From assembly GCA_965115835.1 (NCBI GenBank), contig OZ220471.1, positions 1,488,001 through 1,552,000 of the forward strand: a stretch of 64,000 bases of DNA, written 5' to 3'. The notes beneath the pieces are model-generated. The model did not search any database. It was not told where the DNA came from and saw only the letters and a list, made by a program, of their open reading frames with translations. Shown in pieces: positions 38,331 through 47,040 of the stretch. Every line of letters starts with the position of its first letter. Positions within the stretch are counted from its first letter, which is position 1. This stretch comes from Foliamicus sp965115835 (GTDB taxonomy: Bacteria; Pseudomonadota; Gammaproteobacteria; Steroidobacterales; Foliamicaceae). The position numbers were made by a program, and so were the translations under genes.

Positions 38331-38723
38331 ATGGTCGAGTTCCTGCAACCGCCCGGCTGGCCGCGACCCTCTGGTTACGCCAATGGCGTAGCGGCGCGCG
38401 GCAAGACGGTCTATGCAGCCGGGCAAGTGGGCTGGGACGCCGCACAGCGCTTCCCTCCCGGCCTGCCCGAGCAGGTCGAGCAGGCGCTGCGGAACGTGCT
38501 GGCGGTAATTTCGGAAGCCGGCGCCGCGCCACAGGATCTGGTTCGCCTCACCTGGTTCGTCACCGACCGGCAGGCTTACATCGACCAACAGCGCGAAGTG
38601 GGCGCGGCTTACCGGCGCGTTGTAGGCCGGCACTTTCCGGCCATGAGTCTGGTCCAGGTGGCCGGTCTGGCAGAACCGCAAGCGCTGGTGGAGATCGAGG
38701 CCACCGCCGTCATTCCGGATTGA
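38331..38723 (+). CDS. RidA family protein (YjgF/YER057c/UK114)
   Basis: The 130-residue product belongs to the RidA superfamily, which hydrolyses reactive enamine or imine intermediates and protects PLP enzymes. Typical features are the early SGYANGVAARGKTVYAAGQVGWD strand pair, the central EQVEQALRNVLAVISEAGA helix and a C-terminal VQVAGLAEPQALVEIEATAV block. ATG 38331 is chosen because similarity begins directly after it. The frame is open upstream but shows no conserved sequence. MITE copy 2 begins 9 bases after the stop. Confidence 0.87.
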   Translation: MVEFLQPPGWPRPSGYANGVAARGKTVYAAGQVGWDAAQRFPPGLPEQVEQALRNVLAVISEAGAAPQDLVRLTWFVTDRQAYIDQQREVGAAYRRVVGRHFPAMSLVQVAGLAEPQALVEIEATAVIPD

Positions 38724-38732
38724 CCCGCACCA

Positions 38733-38853
38733 CAGCAATTCCCGCCAACGATGCAGAGTCGTTCGTTCAGGGCCGGATACCCAGGCTTGTGACCATTCAG
38801 GCGTTGGATCGGAGCTGATTTTCGAGCATTGTCGCGCTTGGCGGGAATTGCTG
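38733..38853 (+). mobile_element. 121-bp MITE, copy 2, with perfect 9-bp target duplication
   Basis: The terminal inverted repeats CAGCAATTCCCGCCAA and TTGGCGGGAATTGCTG are perfect over 16 bases. The element is directly flanked by the nonamer CCCGCACCA on both sides (38724-38732 and 38854-38862), an exact target-site duplication that marks real transposition. The interior is nearly identical to the other two copies. It sits between the convergent ridA and tsaB genes. Confidence 0.95.
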
Positions 38854-38914
38854 CCCGCACCAGACACATCACGGCGATGCGGTGGCCGACACGCGCAAAC
38901 GAGCCGCCGCGCGG

Positions 38915-39604
38915 CTACACGGCAGCCCGGAAATACACGGGCTGGGCGTTCTGTGGAGGAACCGCGAGCCCGCGCCGCCAAGCCTCGCGGGCCAGGCGCA
39001 GCACGGTGCGCGCGCGGGGTCTGGCGGCAGGCGCCAGGGATACGATCCGCGACTGTTGCGCGGGCCGCGCTGCAACACATCCCGCCCAGGCGCCGCCCGC
39101 CGCCACGAACTTTGCAGCGCCCGGAAAATGCAGATCGTTCGCGTTCGCAATCCGGTCTTCGTCCCGGGGGACCACAAGCCCCGATTCGCCGGCTTGGTAC
39201 CAACCCGAATAGACTTCGCCCCGACCGGCATCCAGCACGGGAGCGACCAACACATCGCCGCGGCCGGCTGACCTTGCCAAACCATCCAGCGCATCCTGGG
39301 CCAGTGAAGCCAGACTGGAGACGGGGCACAGGCGCAGACCCAACCCGATGCCCAGCCCTTGCGCCGCAGCGGCGGCCACCCGCAGGCCGGTGAACGATCC
39401 GGGCCCCTTGCCGAAAGCAATGCAATCAAGGCGTCGCAGCGACAGCCCCGTGCTCTCCAGTACCTCATCGACCGCGTCGAACAGGGCGCCTGCCGCCTTG
39501 CGGCCCTCGGGAAGACCGATCTCGCATTGCCGATTCCCGTTGCAGGCGGCCACGGTGGCCGCTGCAACGCCAGCCTCCAGCGCCAGACAGCGGAACCCGC
39601 TCAT
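38915..39604 (-). CDS. tsaB: tRNA threonylcarbamoyladenosine biosynthesis protein TsaB
   Basis: TsaB is the scaffold partner of TsaD in making the t6A modification at position 37 of ANN-decoding tRNAs. The 229-residue product has the ASKHA-fold features of the family, including CIAFGKGPGSFTGLRVA (about residues 61-77) and a short N-terminal strand that has lost nucleotide-binding residues. ATG 39604 overlaps the stop of the helicase gene (ATGA). A tsaB gene next to a DinG/YoaA-like helicase is a usual gammaproteobacterial arrangement. Confidence 0.92.
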   Translation of the reverse strand: MSGFRCLALEAGVAAATVAACNGNRQCEIGLPEGRKAAGALFDAVDEVLESTGLSLRRLDCIAFGKGPGSFTGLRVAAAAAQGLGIGLGLRLCPVSSLASLAQDALDGLARSAGRGDVLVAPVLDAGRGEVYSGWYQAGESGLVVPRDEDRIANANDLHFPGAAKFVAAGGAWAGCVAARPAQQSRIVSLAPAARPRARTVLRLAREAWRRGLAVPPQNAQPVYFRAAV

Positions 39605-41616
39605 GCGGCCCCGGTCGATTGCTCGCCCGCAATCCGGGCCAGGAATTCCATGGCCTCGGCGGCGCTTCGGGTCAGCGGCATGGGAGGAAGACTGGCCAGA
39701 AAACGGCGCCCGTACGACTTGCTCAGCAAGCGCGGGTCGCCAATCAGGACCACTCCGCCGTCGCGCTCGCCGCGCACCAACCGCCCCACGCCCTGCTTGA
39801 GCGCCAGTACCGCTTCGGGAAGCGCCATCTGGCCGAAGGGATCCCCGCCCCGCGCTCGCACCGCCTGCTGGCGCGCCCGGAAAACCGGATTCGCGGGCGA
39901 TTCGAAGGGCAGGCGGTCGATAACCACCAGCACAAGGCCGGATCCGCGCACATCCACCCCCTGCCAGAAGCTTCGCGTTCCCAACAGCAGGGCATCGCCG
40001 CGGCGGCGAAAATCCTCCAGCAGAAGGTTGCGCGGCTTGCCCGCTCCCTGGACCACGAAGCGATCCTTCCAGACGGGGTCGAGACGCAGGTATTCCCGCG
40101 CCTCGTCAAGGGCGCGATAGCTGGTAAACAGCAGAAAGGCCCTCCCTCCGGCGACCGCCGCCAGGGGCAGCGCCGCGTCGACAACGGCGCGCGTATGACC
40201 GTTCTTCGCCACCCCCGGAAGCGGCAGATCCTGCGGCACATACAGCCTGGTGTTGCGCCGGTAGTCGTAGGGGCTGGCCACGATCAACTCCCGGGGGGTT
40301 TCCAGGCCAAGCCGTCTGGCGTAGTGATCCAGGTTTCCGTCCATGCTCAATGTGGCCGAAGCAAACACCCAGGCCGCTTCCGTCTGCTCGATCAGATGTC
40401 CGAACTCGTCGGCGATATCCACCGGCGTCAGGTTGAAGTTGACATTTGCGCGCGTGATGCGCATCCAACCGGCGCGCAGGTCGGCGTGAGCCCCCTGCCC
40501 TTGCGGCCCCGCCCCGGGACCATCGCGTTTTGCCTCGCCCTTCGCGTTACCGGGCTGCAATTCTTCCAGGGATCCGCACATCTCCTCAAGCTGGCGCCGC
40601 AACTCGGCCAGTCCCGTCGCGGCATGCTGCAAAGGGGACTGCTGCTCCTCCCCCACGAGGTCCTGACAACACTCGATCAGTTCGTCCATCGCGAACTCCA
40701 GCAGCGATATTTCCCCGCGCAGCATGCCGGGTGTCCAGTCCCGCTCACCGCTCTCCCGAGGACAGGCCAGCCTCAGGTCGCGCAACGCCTGATTCAGTGC
40801 AGCATGCGCCTCCTGGACTTCATCCCAGCAGCCATGAGCCAAGGCCTCCTGCTGAATATCGTCGAGTGCGCCGGCGACTTGCCGGATGCTCAGGCTCAAC
40901 GCAAGGCTTTCCCGGGCAACTTCCGGCAAGGCGTGCGCCTCGTCCACCACCACGCAGTCGAATTTCGGCAACAACCCGTCCGCGCCGTCGGCCCTCAATC
41001 GCAGGTGCGCCATCAGGACGTGATGGTTGACGATCACGATCCCGGCGCGGACAGCGCGGTCACGAGCGCGAAACACATGACAGGAGTCGAACTCCGGGCA
41101 CTCCTTCCCGAGGCAGTTGTCCCGGGTCGAGGTAATGCGGCGCCCAAGCAGGGCATTCTCCGGCAAGCCGGGACATTCGGCGAGGTCGCCGGATACCGTA
41201 TGTTCCGCCCACGACCGGACCAGGGCAAGTTCAGCCTGCCCCGCCATCTCCAATTCGCCCGCGGACTCGGCAGTGCGAGCGAGCCGATAGCGGCACAGGT
41301 AGTTGCCCCGCCCCTTGAGCATGCGGACCTTTACCGGCCGGCCCAGCGCCTCGCTGATCGCGGGCAGGTCCCGGTGGAACAACTGGTCCTGCAGGTTGCG
41401 GGAGTGCGTGGAAATCACCGCTCGGCGGCCCGCCAGCAACAATGGAACCAGATAGGCGGCCGTCTTTCCGGATCCAGGCCCGGCTTCGGCGACGAGACAG
41501 CCTCCTTCGGCAAGCGTCCCGGCTACCGCTTCCGCCATTTTCGACTGTCCTGCGCGCACCGCATAGTCGGCTATGGCGCGGGACAGCGGCCCGCCGGCAG
41601 CGAACGCGCCCCGCAC
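39601..41616 (-). CDS. ATP-dependent DNA helicase of the DinG/YoaA (XPD-like) family
   Basis: This superfamily 2, 5'-3' type helicase carries an iron-sulphur cluster. The Walker A segment AEAGPGSGKTAAYL is near the N terminus, four cysteines (CRYRLAR, then DNCLGKECPEFDSC) form the FeS domain, and VVVDEAHALPE is the DEAH box, followed by SATLSMDGNLD and the C-terminal GTRSFWQGVDV and QGVGRLVRGERDGG motifs. The start is uncertain: GTG 41616 gives 671 residues and fits the family, while ATG 41748 would overlap dnaB by 76 bases. YoaA-type proteins assist repair of stalled forks with the polymerase clamp loader. Confidence 0.88.
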   Translation of the reverse strand: MRGAFAAGGPLSRAIADYAVRAGQSKMAEAVAGTLAEGGCLVAEAGPGSGKTAAYLVPLLLAGRRAVISTHSRNLQDQLFHRDLPAISEALGRPVKVRMLKGRGNYLCRYRLARTAESAGELEMAGQAELALVRSWAEHTVSGDLAECPGLPENALLGRRITSTRDNCLGKECPEFDSCHVFRARDRAVRAGIVIVNHHVLMAHLRLRADGADGLLPKFDCVVVDEAHALPEVARESLALSLSIRQVAGALDDIQQEALAHGCWDEVQEAHAALNQALRDLRLACPRESGERDWTPGMLRGEISLLEFAMDELIECCQDLVGEEQQSPLQHAATGLAELRRQLEEMCGSLEELQPGNAKGEAKRDGPGAGPQGQGAHADLRAGWMRITRANVNFNLTPVDIADEFGHLIEQTEAAWVFASATLSMDGNLDHYARRLGLETPRELIVASPYDYRRNTRLYVPQDLPLPGVAKNGHTRAVVDAALPLAAVAGGRAFLLFTSYRALDEAREYLRLDPVWKDRFVVQGAGKPRNLLLEDFRRRGDALLLGTRSFWQGVDVRGSGLVLVVIDRLPFESPANPVFRARQQAVRARGGDPFGQMALPEAVLALKQGVGRLVRGERDGGVVLIGDPRLLSKSYGRRFLASLPPMPLTRSAAEAMEFLARIAGEQSTGAA

Positions 41617-41672
41617 CTGATCCAGGGTGGTGCTGATATCGCTCTCCTGCGGCGCGGTCCGACGCCTGCCAG

Positions 41673-43076
41673 TCAGTATTCGACGGAGGGCGGAGGCGGA
41701 AGCTCCTCGTCGTCGTCGCCGGGTTGAAGATCGCGGAAGCGCATGCATGCGCTCTCGAAATACACCTCGCATTCGCCAGTGGGTCCATTGCGCTGCTTGG
41801 CGACAAGGATCAGGCGCTTGCTGGCCTGGAACTGCTCCTGCCTTTCCTGTGGGGCAGCCACCGTCACGAAGGCCACCACATCGGCATCCTGTTCGATGGC
41901 GCCGGAATCGCGCAGATCGGAAAGTTGCACCCGGCGGTCGGGCCGGCGCTCCACCTCGCGATTCAACTGCGACAGCACCACAACAGGCACATCCAGCTCT
42001 CTCGCCAGCGCCTTGAGCGACTTGGAAATCGTGCCCAGTTCGGTGGCGCGGTTCACGTCGCGACGTTCGGTGGGCGCTGCGTCAATGAGTTGCAGATAAT
42101 CCACCAGGATCAGACCCAGCCGGCGACCGGCCCTGTCCTCGGCCCGTGCGACCCGACGGGCGCGCGAGCGAATCCGGTCGGGCGTGAGCATCTGCGAGTC
42201 GTCGATCAGAAGCGGCGCGTCCTTGAGCATGTTCAACGCGCTGTTCACCTTGCTCCAGTTCCTGCCGATCCTGCCGACCCGAAGTTCGCTGTGGTCGATC
42301 TCGCCCAGCGAGGAAAGCAGCCGGAGCGCGATCTGCTTTTTGGGCATCTCCAGGCTGAACAACAGCACCGAGACCGGCTTCTGGCCCAGCACCGCATATT
42401 GCGCAATCGTCAGCGCCAGCGAGGTCTTTCCCAGCGAAGGCCGGCCAGCGAGAATGATCAGGTCGCTGCTCTGGAGTCCTGCGGTCAGGTTGTCGAAATC
42501 CGTCAGGCCGGTGGGCACTCCCGTTACCGCATCGCCGCTCCGTTCGCGCTCGCGCAACCAATCGACCAGTTCGGCGCGAAATTCCTCGCTCATGCCCAGC
42601 TCGTCGAGATCGCCGCGATAGCTTTGCTCGTTGATCCGGAAAATCTCCTGCTCGGCCTCCTCGAGCAGCTCCCGGGCTTCACGGCCGCCGGTCTTCAGGA
42701 CCTTTCCGGCAATCCGCCTTCCCGCGCGCGCCAGTTGGCGCAGAATCGACATGTCGCGCACGATCCGCGCATAAGTCTGCACGTTGGCCGCGCTTGGCGT
42801 GCCGAGCAGCAGGGTGCCCACGTAACCGGCGCCGCCGGCGTCATCCAACTGCTCGCGGGAGCGCAGATGCTCGCAAACCGTGAGGTTGTCACAAGGCTTG
42901 CCGTCGCTGATGAGATCGCGAATCGCGCTGTAGATCAACTGGTGGTCGCCCCGGGAGAAATCACCCCCGCCGAGCAGGTCGGCCACCTCGTCCCAGGCCT
43001 CGTTGTCCAGCATCAAGCCGCCCAGCAAGGCCTGCTCGGCCTCCACCGAGGACGGGAGAAGCTCGCCTTCAGCCAT
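41673..43076 (-). CDS. dnaB: Replicative DNA helicase
   Basis: This is the hexameric helicase that unwinds the chromosome ahead of the replication fork. The 467-residue product has the N-terminal DnaB domain (EAEQALLGGLMLDNEAWDEV), linker helix and RecA-like motor with Walker A GRPSLGKTS (211-219), Walker B LILVDYLQLI and the arginine-containing C-terminal block with KQRNGPTG. No intein is present. ATG 43076 overlaps the rplI stop by 8 bases, in the conserved rpsF-rpsR-rplI-dnaB order. Confidence 0.97.
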   Translation of the reverse strand: MAEGELLPSSVEAEQALLGGLMLDNEAWDEVADLLGGGDFSRGDHQLIYSAIRDLISDGKPCDNLTVCEHLRSREQLDDAGGAGYVGTLLLGTPSAANVQTYARIVRDMSILRQLARAGRRIAGKVLKTGGREARELLEEAEQEIFRINEQSYRGDLDELGMSEEFRAELVDWLRERERSGDAVTGVPTGLTDFDNLTAGLQSSDLIILAGRPSLGKTSLALTIAQYAVLGQKPVSVLLFSLEMPKKQIALRLLSSLGEIDHSELRVGRIGRNWSKVNSALNMLKDAPLLIDDSQMLTPDRIRSRARRVARAEDRAGRRLGLILVDYLQLIDAAPTERRDVNRATELGTISKSLKALARELDVPVVVLSQLNREVERRPDRRVQLSDLRDSGAIEQDADVVAFVTVAAPQERQEQFQASKRLILVAKQRNGPTGECEVYFESACMRFRDLQPGDDDEELPPPPSVEY

Positions 43077-43776
43077 CTCCGGAGCGATTCGCGGCCCCCT
43101 CCGGCGGCGTGGTGGGTCCGGCGGGTTCCGTGTCGCCTTCCGTCCGCTGCGCTTCCTGCGCCGCCTCTGCTTCCTGCGCCGTCGCATCTGCCTCCTGCGC
43201 TACCGCCTCGGCTTCCTGCGCTGTCGCCTCGGCCTCCTGCGTGAATCCCGTCCGATCCCCGTCCTCCGCCTCTTCCTCGTCGTCCGAAGGCAGGGGTTCG
43301 GCGCCAGGCAAGGTCTCGATATCGCTCTCCTGCCCCACCACATGAACGGCGATTTCCTCGGTCACGTCCGCATGCAACTTGAGCACAACCCGGTGCTCTC
43401 CCAATTCCTTGATCGGGCCTTCCGGCATCTGGACCTCGGCGCGGGCAACTTCCACGCCCGCCTCCGAAAATCCGGCCGATATCTCGGCAGGACCCACCGA
43501 ACCATAAAGCTTGCCTGCTGGTCCGGCGTTGGCCACGATGACCAGCGGCGCCGCTGCCCTGACCTGCCCGGCGCGCGCTGTCGTGGCCGCCATGCGCTCT
43601 TTCTCCAACGCCAGCAACTCCGCACGGCGCAGCTCGAACGCGGCGACCTGCTCATCGGTCGCCGGCGCCGCCTTGCCCTGCGGCAGCAGATAGTTGCGCC
43701 CATAGCCGGGGCGCACCTCCACGATGTCTCCGATGCCGCCGAGGCTCTCGACACGCTCCAGAAGAATAATCCGCAT
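43069..43776 (-). CDS. rplI: 50S ribosomal protein L9 with acidic C-terminal extension
   Basis: L9 binds 23S rRNA at the base of the L1 stalk. The first about 148 residues are a standard L9: MRIILLERVESLGGIGDIVEVRPGYGRNYLLPQGKA, connecting helix and C-terminal domain. Residues about 150-235 are an added Glu/Ala/Asp-rich tail in which the unit (A)QEAEATAQEAEAVA is repeated, followed by a Pro/Gly-rich end. E. coli L9 has 149 residues and lacks this tail. Part of the tail overlaps the start of dnaB. Confidence 0.95.
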   Translation of the reverse strand: MRIILLERVESLGGIGDIVEVRPGYGRNYLLPQGKAAPATDEQVAAFELRRAELLALEKERMAATTARAGQVRAAAPLVIVANAGPAGKLYGSVGPAEISAGFSEAGVEVARAEVQMPEGPIKELGEHRVVLKLHADVTEEIAVHVVGQESDIETLPGAEPLPSDDEEEAEDGDRTGFTQEAEATAQEAEAVAQEADATAQEAEAAQEAQRTEGDTEPAGPTTPPEGAANRSGDG

Positions 43777-43785
43777 GCCGGTAAC

Positions 43786-44013
43786 CTATGCCTGCCGGTC
43801 CGTGTACGGCAGCAGGGCCAGAAAGCGGGCTCGCTTGACGGCCCGCGCCAACTGGCGCTGATAGCGTGCCGAAGTGCCGGTGGTGCGCGCCGGGATGATC
43901 TTGCCCGTCTCGCTGACGAACTGCCTCAGCAGGCCCACATCCTTGTAATCGATCTCCTCGATCCCTTCCGCAGTGAACCTGCAATAACGACGGCGGCGGT
44001 TGTAGCGATTCAT
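43786..44013 (-). CDS. rpsR: 30S ribosomal protein S18
   Basis: The 75-residue protein forms a heterodimer with S6 on the small-subunit platform. The sequence is typical: RRRYCRFTAEGIEEIDYKDV, then SETGKIIPARTTGTSARYQRQLARAVKRARFLALLPY. ATG 44013 overlaps the rpsF stop in an ATGA junction, while rplI starts 9 bases after the rpsR stop. Confidence 0.97.
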   Translation of the reverse strand: MNRYNRRRRYCRFTAEGIEEIDYKDVGLLRQFVSETGKIIPARTTGTSARYQRQLARAVKRARFLALLPYTDRQA

Positions 44014-44924
44014 TTCTCTTTCTCCCCGGCATCCTCGTGGTTGGCATCGTCTGCGGGCGGCGCATCGGAGGACTCGCCGGCGGCTTCCGCCTCGTCTTCG
44101 CCTGCGGCCGGGACTTTCTCCGCATCCGACCGCGCCGAACCGGGCGCAGCAGCATCCTCCGCGTCCGACTGCGCCAAACCGGACGCAGCAGCATCCTCCG
44201 CATCCGACTGCGCCGAACCGGACGCAGCAGCGTCCTCCGCATCCGACTGCGCCGAACCGGACGCAGCAGCGTCCTCCGCATCCGACTGCGCCGAACCGGA
44301 CGCAGCAGCGTCCTCCGCATCCGACTGCGCCGAACCGGACGCAGCAGCGTCCTCCGCATCCGACTGCGCCGAACCGGACGCAGCAGCGTCCTCCGCATCC
44401 GACTGCGCCGAACCGGACGCAGCAGCGTCCTCCGCATCCGACTGCGCCGAACCGGGCGCAGCAGCGTCCTCCGCACCAGTCTGGGCCGAATCACCGGCTG
44501 CCGCGGCGTCGCCGGCCGCGCGTCGCTCGCTCGCCGACGACTTCCGGCCATGGGCCAACTCGCGGTCGTAGGGATACTCCTTGCCCTCGCGCGCGGCCTC
44601 CCTTTCCGCAGCCTTTGCCAAAACCGACTGCTCCGTGATCGCATCGTCGCGACGTATGACCAGGTGGCGCAGCACCGCGTCGCTGAAATGCAATGCGCCC
44701 ACCAGCTCGTTCAGGGCCTCCTTGCCGCACTCCACGTTCATGAGCATGTAATGCGCCTTGTGAAACTTGGCAATGGGATAGGCAAGCATGCGCCGGCCCA
44801 GGTCCTCGTTGCGGTGGATCTGGCCGCCGCCGCCTTCGATGATGCCCACGTAACGGTCCATCATTACCCGGACTCGTTCGCTCTGATCCGGGTGGATCAG
44901 AAGCATGATTTCGTAATGTCGCAA
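44010..44924 (-). CDS. rpsF: 30S ribosomal protein S6 with long repetitive acidic tail
   Basis: Residues 1-100 are ordinary S6 (LRHYEIMLLIHPDQSERV, IHRNEDLGRRMLAYPIAKFHKAHYMLMNVEC). Translation begins at TTG 44924, supported by AAGGAG 6 bases upstream and by the family N terminus; no suitable ATG exists. After about residue 130 the protein continues as a low-complexity acidic region with near-identical 13-residue units (SAQSDAEDAAASG), giving 304 residues where S6 normally has about 130. The tail should be disordered and strongly negative. E. coli S6 is itself extended with glutamates by RimK, so acidic ends are not foreign to this protein. Confidence 0.94.
   Translation of the reverse strand: MRHYEIMLLIHPDQSERVRVMMDRYVGIIEGGGGQIHRNEDLGRRMLAYPIAKFHKAHYMLMNVECGKEALNELVGALHFSDAVLRHLVIRRDDAITEQSVLAKAAEREAAREGKEYPYDRELAHGRKSSASERRAAGDAAAAGDSAQTGAEDAAAPGSAQSDAEDAAASGSAQSDAEDAAASGSAQSDAEDAAASGSAQSDAEDAAASGSAQSDAEDAAASGSAQSDAEDAAASGSAQSDAEDAAASGLAQSDAEDAAAPGSARSDAEKVPAAGEDEAEAAGESSDAPPADDANHEDAGEKEK
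44118..44499. repeat. 39-bp in-frame tandem repeat in rpsF
   Basis: About ten head-to-tail 39-base units occur; the central eight are nearly identical and the outer ones are diverged. Each unit encodes 13 residues, so copy-number change keeps the frame. There are no spacers, which rules out a CRISPR array. Confidence 0.93.
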
Positions 44925-45552
44925 GGAAAACTCCTTAGTGGTCTCAAGGCCGCCCGCCCGAGCGGTGCGGCTAAGGAAGTGTCCGCAAGGCAGCCCCGGC
45001 GAACGGACAACCCGCCGCCATCGCGCCGACCGGGCTGCCGCGGAGCCGCAGATTATACGCAAGCGCCGCGCACCGGCACGGCATGTTTCCGCCGGTTGGG
45101 CGACAACCGTACCCGTCCGCCGGGAAAAGGGCGCCGAGCCGATGTTCGCGCGGGATCAGGCGCCCTGCCCGGCGGTCGCCCGCCCGACGCACCGGGGCAA
45201 ACGCTTGCGAGCTGGATAACGCCGTTCCCGAATACCACTGTTCGCCGTCGCACCTGCTCCTGCAATGCGCATAACGCTTCGGTCGGGCCGTGAAACGGTC
45301 CGACATAAGGGGGCATCGGTGAACAAAATCGGGGAATCTCCTGCCGTTGCGGCGGTCGGGAATATCTGTTTCGCTGAACCTCCACGGTTCGCCCGAACGT
45401 TTACCGAACAATTCCGTCACGCCCGACCTGCACCCGCTCGCTCCGCCATGCCCGCCCTGACTGCTCCTGGCGAGCGCACGCCGGTATTTGCAACATCTCA
45501 TCGCCCGGAATTCCGCAATCCGGAGATATACGGGCCGGCTGGCCGTTGCTGC
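44925..45552. other. Intergenic region between the exoribonuclease and rpsF
   Basis: No gene or RNA that I recognise lies here. Many genomes carry rlmB (23S rRNA 2'-O-methyltransferase) between rnr and rpsF; neither its start nor fragments are visible. The region should hold the rpsF promoter, but I cannot point to convincing boxes. Confidence 0.4.
44931..44936 (-). promoter_or_regulatory. Ribosome binding site deciding the TTG start of rpsF
   Basis: AAGGAG on the minus strand lies 6 bases before TTG 44924, where the conserved S6 sequence LRHYEIM begins. Confidence 0.8.
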
Positions 45553-47040
45553 TCAGAGCAGGTCCAGATCCAGATACCCCCGCTCCTGGTCCACCCGCGC
45601 GATGCGAACCGAAACCGCCTGTCCGAGCGCATATCCGTGCAGCCGCATGCCGGATTTCCCCCCAGCGGCTCGCCGGCGGGCATGGGGCGCCGGCAGCCGC
45701 CAGCGCGGCGCCAGACCGCTCAATCCCACTTCGGGAAGCTGTACGAAAAGGCCCTTGCCGATGCCGTGGGACACCACCCCATCGAAAATGTCGCCCAGGC
45801 GGGCCGACAGGTAGCGCAACTTGTAAGCCTGCACCGCGCCGCGCATGGCCGCCTCCGCCTGACGCTCCAGCTCGGAGCACGAAACGCCCAGGCCGGCCAG
45901 TTGCGCGCCGCGCACCGGCGCCGACTCGCCCCGGCCGCCGTCCAGAAGGTGCTTGATTGCGCGGTGCGTCAGGAGATCGGGATAACGCCGGATCGGCGAG
46001 GTGAAATGCGCATAGGAGGCCAGCGCCAGTCCGTAATGACCGATGCTGGCAGGTTGATAGCGCGCCTGCTGCATGCAGCGAAGCATGCCCAGCGCCACCA
46101 TGCTGTACACAGGCCGGCCCTCAAGCCGCCGCAACGCGGCGTTGATCTCGCCGGGGCGACGGCTCACGGCGTCCGAAAGTTTGCCGCCCACCCCGGCAAA
46201 CAGGTTGCGCAGTTCCTCCAGCCCGTCTGCGTCCGGCGGCGGATGGACACGATAAAGCGCCGGCATCCGGGCCCGGCCCAGGAAACGCGCAGCGGCCACA
46301 TTCGCCGCAATCATGAGCTCCTCGATCACCCGGTGGGCGTTATGGCGCTCGGTCTGCTCGATGCCCAGGACGCGACCGTTGGCGCCAAGGCGCACCACTG
46401 TTTCCGGCAACTCCAGATCCAATGCTCCACGCCGCCGCCGGGCCGCCGCCAGCAAGCGCCACGCGCCGTAGAGGTTCTCTACCGGTTGAAGCAATTCGCC
46501 CAGCCGGCGGCGCGCCTTCACGTCCCCGGCCTCGATCGCGGAGTGCACCCCGGAATAGGTTAGCCGGGCGGCGGAGCGCATGAGCGCCCGAAAGAAGCGC
46601 CATGACTCGAGGCTGCCGTCCGCGCCCAAGCGCAGTTCGCAAGCCAGACACAAGCGGTCTACGCCGGCCTTGAGCGAACACAGGTCGCTGGAGAGCGCTT
46701 CCGGCAGCATCGGCAGTACGGAGCCCGGGAAGTACACGGAAACTCCGCGCAACTGCGCCTCCGCATCCAGCGGATCGCCCGGCCTGACATAGTGGGACAC
46801 ATCGGCGATCGCCACGATCACTCGCCAGCCCTCGCCGTGCGGTTCGGCAAAAACAGCGTCATCGAAGTCCCTGGCGTTCGCTCCGTCGATCGTTACCAGC
46901 GGCGCCGACCGCAGGTCTTCGCGCTCGCCGGGCCGCGCGGGCCTTGCGGCGACCTCCCCGGCGCGGGCGCGCACCTTTCCCGGCCAGCCCGCGCGAAGAC
47001 CGGCTGCGGCGATGATCCGCTGCTCAATGGAGGTGGGCAT
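45553..47040 (-). CDS. RNase II/R family 3'-5' exoribonuclease, short form
   Basis: The 495-residue product has an RNB catalytic domain: VTIDGANARDFDDAVF (Asp cluster, about residues 49-64), VIVAIADVSHYV, FTSPIRRYPDLLTHR near 370, then a C-terminal S1 domain (GVVSHGIGKGLFVQL). The N-terminal helix and cold-shock domains of full-length RNase R (about 220 residues) are absent, and the upstream region in all minus-strand frames does not supply them. Such short RNB proteins exist, but loss of the RNA-binding cold-shock domains should change substrate handling. ATG 47040 is the only reasonable start. Confidence 0.85.
   Translation of the reverse strand: MPTSIEQRIIAAAGLRAGWPGKVRARAGEVAARPARPGEREDLRSAPLVTIDGANARDFDDAVFAEPHGEGWRVIVAIADVSHYVRPGDPLDAEAQLRGVSVYFPGSVLPMLPEALSSDLCSLKAGVDRLCLACELRLGADGSLESWRFFRALMRSAARLTYSGVHSAIEAGDVKARRRLGELLQPVENLYGAWRLLAAARRRRGALDLELPETVVRLGANGRVLGIEQTERHNAHRVIEELMIAANVAAARFLGRARMPALYRVHPPPDADGLEELRNLFAGVGGKLSDAVSRRPGEINAALRRLEGRPVYSMVALGMLRCMQQARYQPASIGHYGLALASYAHFTSPIRRYPDLLTHRAIKHLLDGGRGESAPVRGAQLAGLGVSCSELERQAEAAMRGAVQAYKLRYLSARLGDIFDGVVSHGIGKGLFVQLPEVGLSGLAPRWRLPAPHARRRAAGGKSGMRLHGYALGQAVSVRIARVDQERGYLDLDLL

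Noticed and set aside
44118..44499. Array of short repeats that could suggest CRISPR
   Set aside because: The 39-bp units are head-to-tail without spacers and encode an in-frame peptide repeat in rpsF.
44037..45293. Long plus-strand frame with Arg-rich repeats opposite rpsF
   Set aside because: It is the antisense reading of the S6 repeat tail, with no ribosome site or family match.
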